Shown here piece after piece: positions 63,499-64,000 of a stretch of DNA of 64,000 bases. The notes under the pieces were generated by a model, which had not been told where the DNA came from, did not search any database, and saw only the letters and a program-made list of their open reading frames with translations. Within the stretch, counting starts at the first letter, position 1; each line of letters opens with the position of its first letter. This stretch comes from Spartobacteria bacterium (GTDB lineage: Bacteria; Verrucomicrobiota; Verrucomicrobiia; Chthoniobacterales; UBA10450), in contig PLCM01000006.1 in the NCBI GenBank assembly GCA_003134765.1, positions 62,001 to 126,000 on the forward strand. The letters run 5' to 3'. Position numbers and translations under genes: made by a program.

Positions 63499-64000
63499 GC
63501 CAGCTCTATCCGCCAGCGAGCCGCGCCGCGCAAACGACCGTGGCGATTTCTCGATCGTCGCCGAATCCGACGATTTCATTGTGGTCGATAAGCCACCCTT
63601 TCTTCTCATTCATCCGACGAAGCCAGGGAGTGCGCGAACGCTTTGGGGCGAACTGAAACAACTGCTCGCATTCGAGATGGCTAACGGCGGACAAATTTCG
63701 ATCGTTAATCGGCTCGATCGTGAAACGAGCGGGCTGGTGCTGGTCGCCAAAAATGCCATGGCCGCAAGGCGTTTCGGTTTGCTGATGCAGGAGCAGCGGA
63801 TCGGCAAGGAGTATCTCGCGATCGCGTGGGGCTGGCCCGAATGGGAAACGCATTCGCTCGACGCCCCGTTGGCGAGACAGGGAGCGCATTTGCCGTCAGC
63901 GATCTGGCTCAAGCAGATGGTTCATCCCAACGGCGCGCCGGCGCGGACAGATTTTCGCGTCGAGCAGCGCTTCACCCAAAACCGCGGCGAGCGTTTCAGC
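63485..64000 (+). CDS. RluA-family pseudouridine synthase (3' partial)
   Basis: A frame open to the window end encodes SIVAESDDFIVVDKPPFLLI, the catalytic block IVNRLDRETSGLVLVAKNAM, and GKEYLAIAWGWPEWETHSLD, which is the RluA/RluD rRNA or tRNA pseudouridine synthase fold without an S4 domain so far. No ATG or GTG precedes the conserved part; TTG 63485 is a candidate start, but that overlaps the opposing ABC gene start. The gene continues past 64000. Confidence 0.8.
   Translation, partial: MSEIKPALSASEPRRANDRGDFSIVAESDDFIVVDKPPFLLIHPTKPGSARTLWGELKQLLAFEMANGGQISIVNRLDRETSGLVLVAKNAMAARRFGLLMQEQRIGKEYLAIAWGWPEWETHSLDAPLARQGAHLPSAIWLKQMVHPNGAPARTDFRVEQRFTQNRGERFS

Overview
The window is high-GC DNA (about 60% by eye) from a Gram-negative bacterium. 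Lipid A/heptose/KDO genes (hldE-type kinase, gmhB, kdsB, an MsbA-like exporter), small lipoproteins, a DUF5069 protein, a PafA/Dop-family ligase outside an actinobacterial context and abundant typographic palindromic repeats together suggest a soil Verrucomicrobiota (Spartobacteria/Chthoniobacterales-like). The phylum is an inference from gene content; there is no rRNA in the window.

Layout. 1-12 kb: a cut E1alpha-E1beta-E2 fusion dehydrogenase of branched-chain type, a DUF885 protein, a frameshifted GNAT gene, an LTXXQ periplasmic protein, a metal-dependent hydrolase, dinB, then three genes of leucine/isovalerate breakdown (enoyl-CoA hydratase, HMG-CoA lyase, methylcrotonyl-CoA carboxylase beta). 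12-20 kb: manC-ruvX-truA, a large CHASE3/PAS hybrid histidine kinase, an isolated nuoB-nuoC pair and an L,D-transpeptidase. 20-33.6 kb: phoH, PgpH-like HD protein and purine nucleoside phosphorylase on the minus strand, two secreted unknowns, then hldE-gmhB, kdsB-pyrG, purE-purK-sua5 (minus) and aroK-queG. 33.8-40.7 kb: a MacAB-like export operon (adaptor, ATPase, two FtsX permeases) followed by a REC-DUF4388-REC protein with an unfamiliar repetitive C-terminus. 40.8-50.7 kb: purB, a 59-residue protein, DedA, MsbA-like ABC exporter, hexapeptide acetyltransferase, two glycosyltransferases, small membrane proteins and a CDF metal exporter. 50.8-58 kb: an overlapping pair of Deg/HtrA-like proteins, the first with an intact catalytic triad and the second without, a PafA/Dop-family gene, DUF5069, pterin dehydratase and a second glycosyltransferase related to the one at 46.3 kb. 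58-64 kb: tRNA-Arg(ACG), a zinc-ribbon protein and two tiny lipoproteins, then accB-accC-thiE-pfkB (minus), a LolD-type ATPase and the start of an RluA-type pseudouridine synthase.

The most striking feature is a set of palindromic repeat families that fill nearly every gap. They are nested inside one another in at least three places and in several cases sit inside reading frames without breaking them: as the linker between E1beta and E2 in the fusion enzyme, as exactly 24 codons inserted in the signal peptide of the inactive protease-like protein, as a loop in a glycosyltransferase, and as the C-terminal tail of KdsB (and probably of ThiE and the DUF5069 protein). This looks like a mobile or recently mobile palindromic element system that supplies protein linkers. 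No CRISPR array, transposase, prophage or rRNA was seen.
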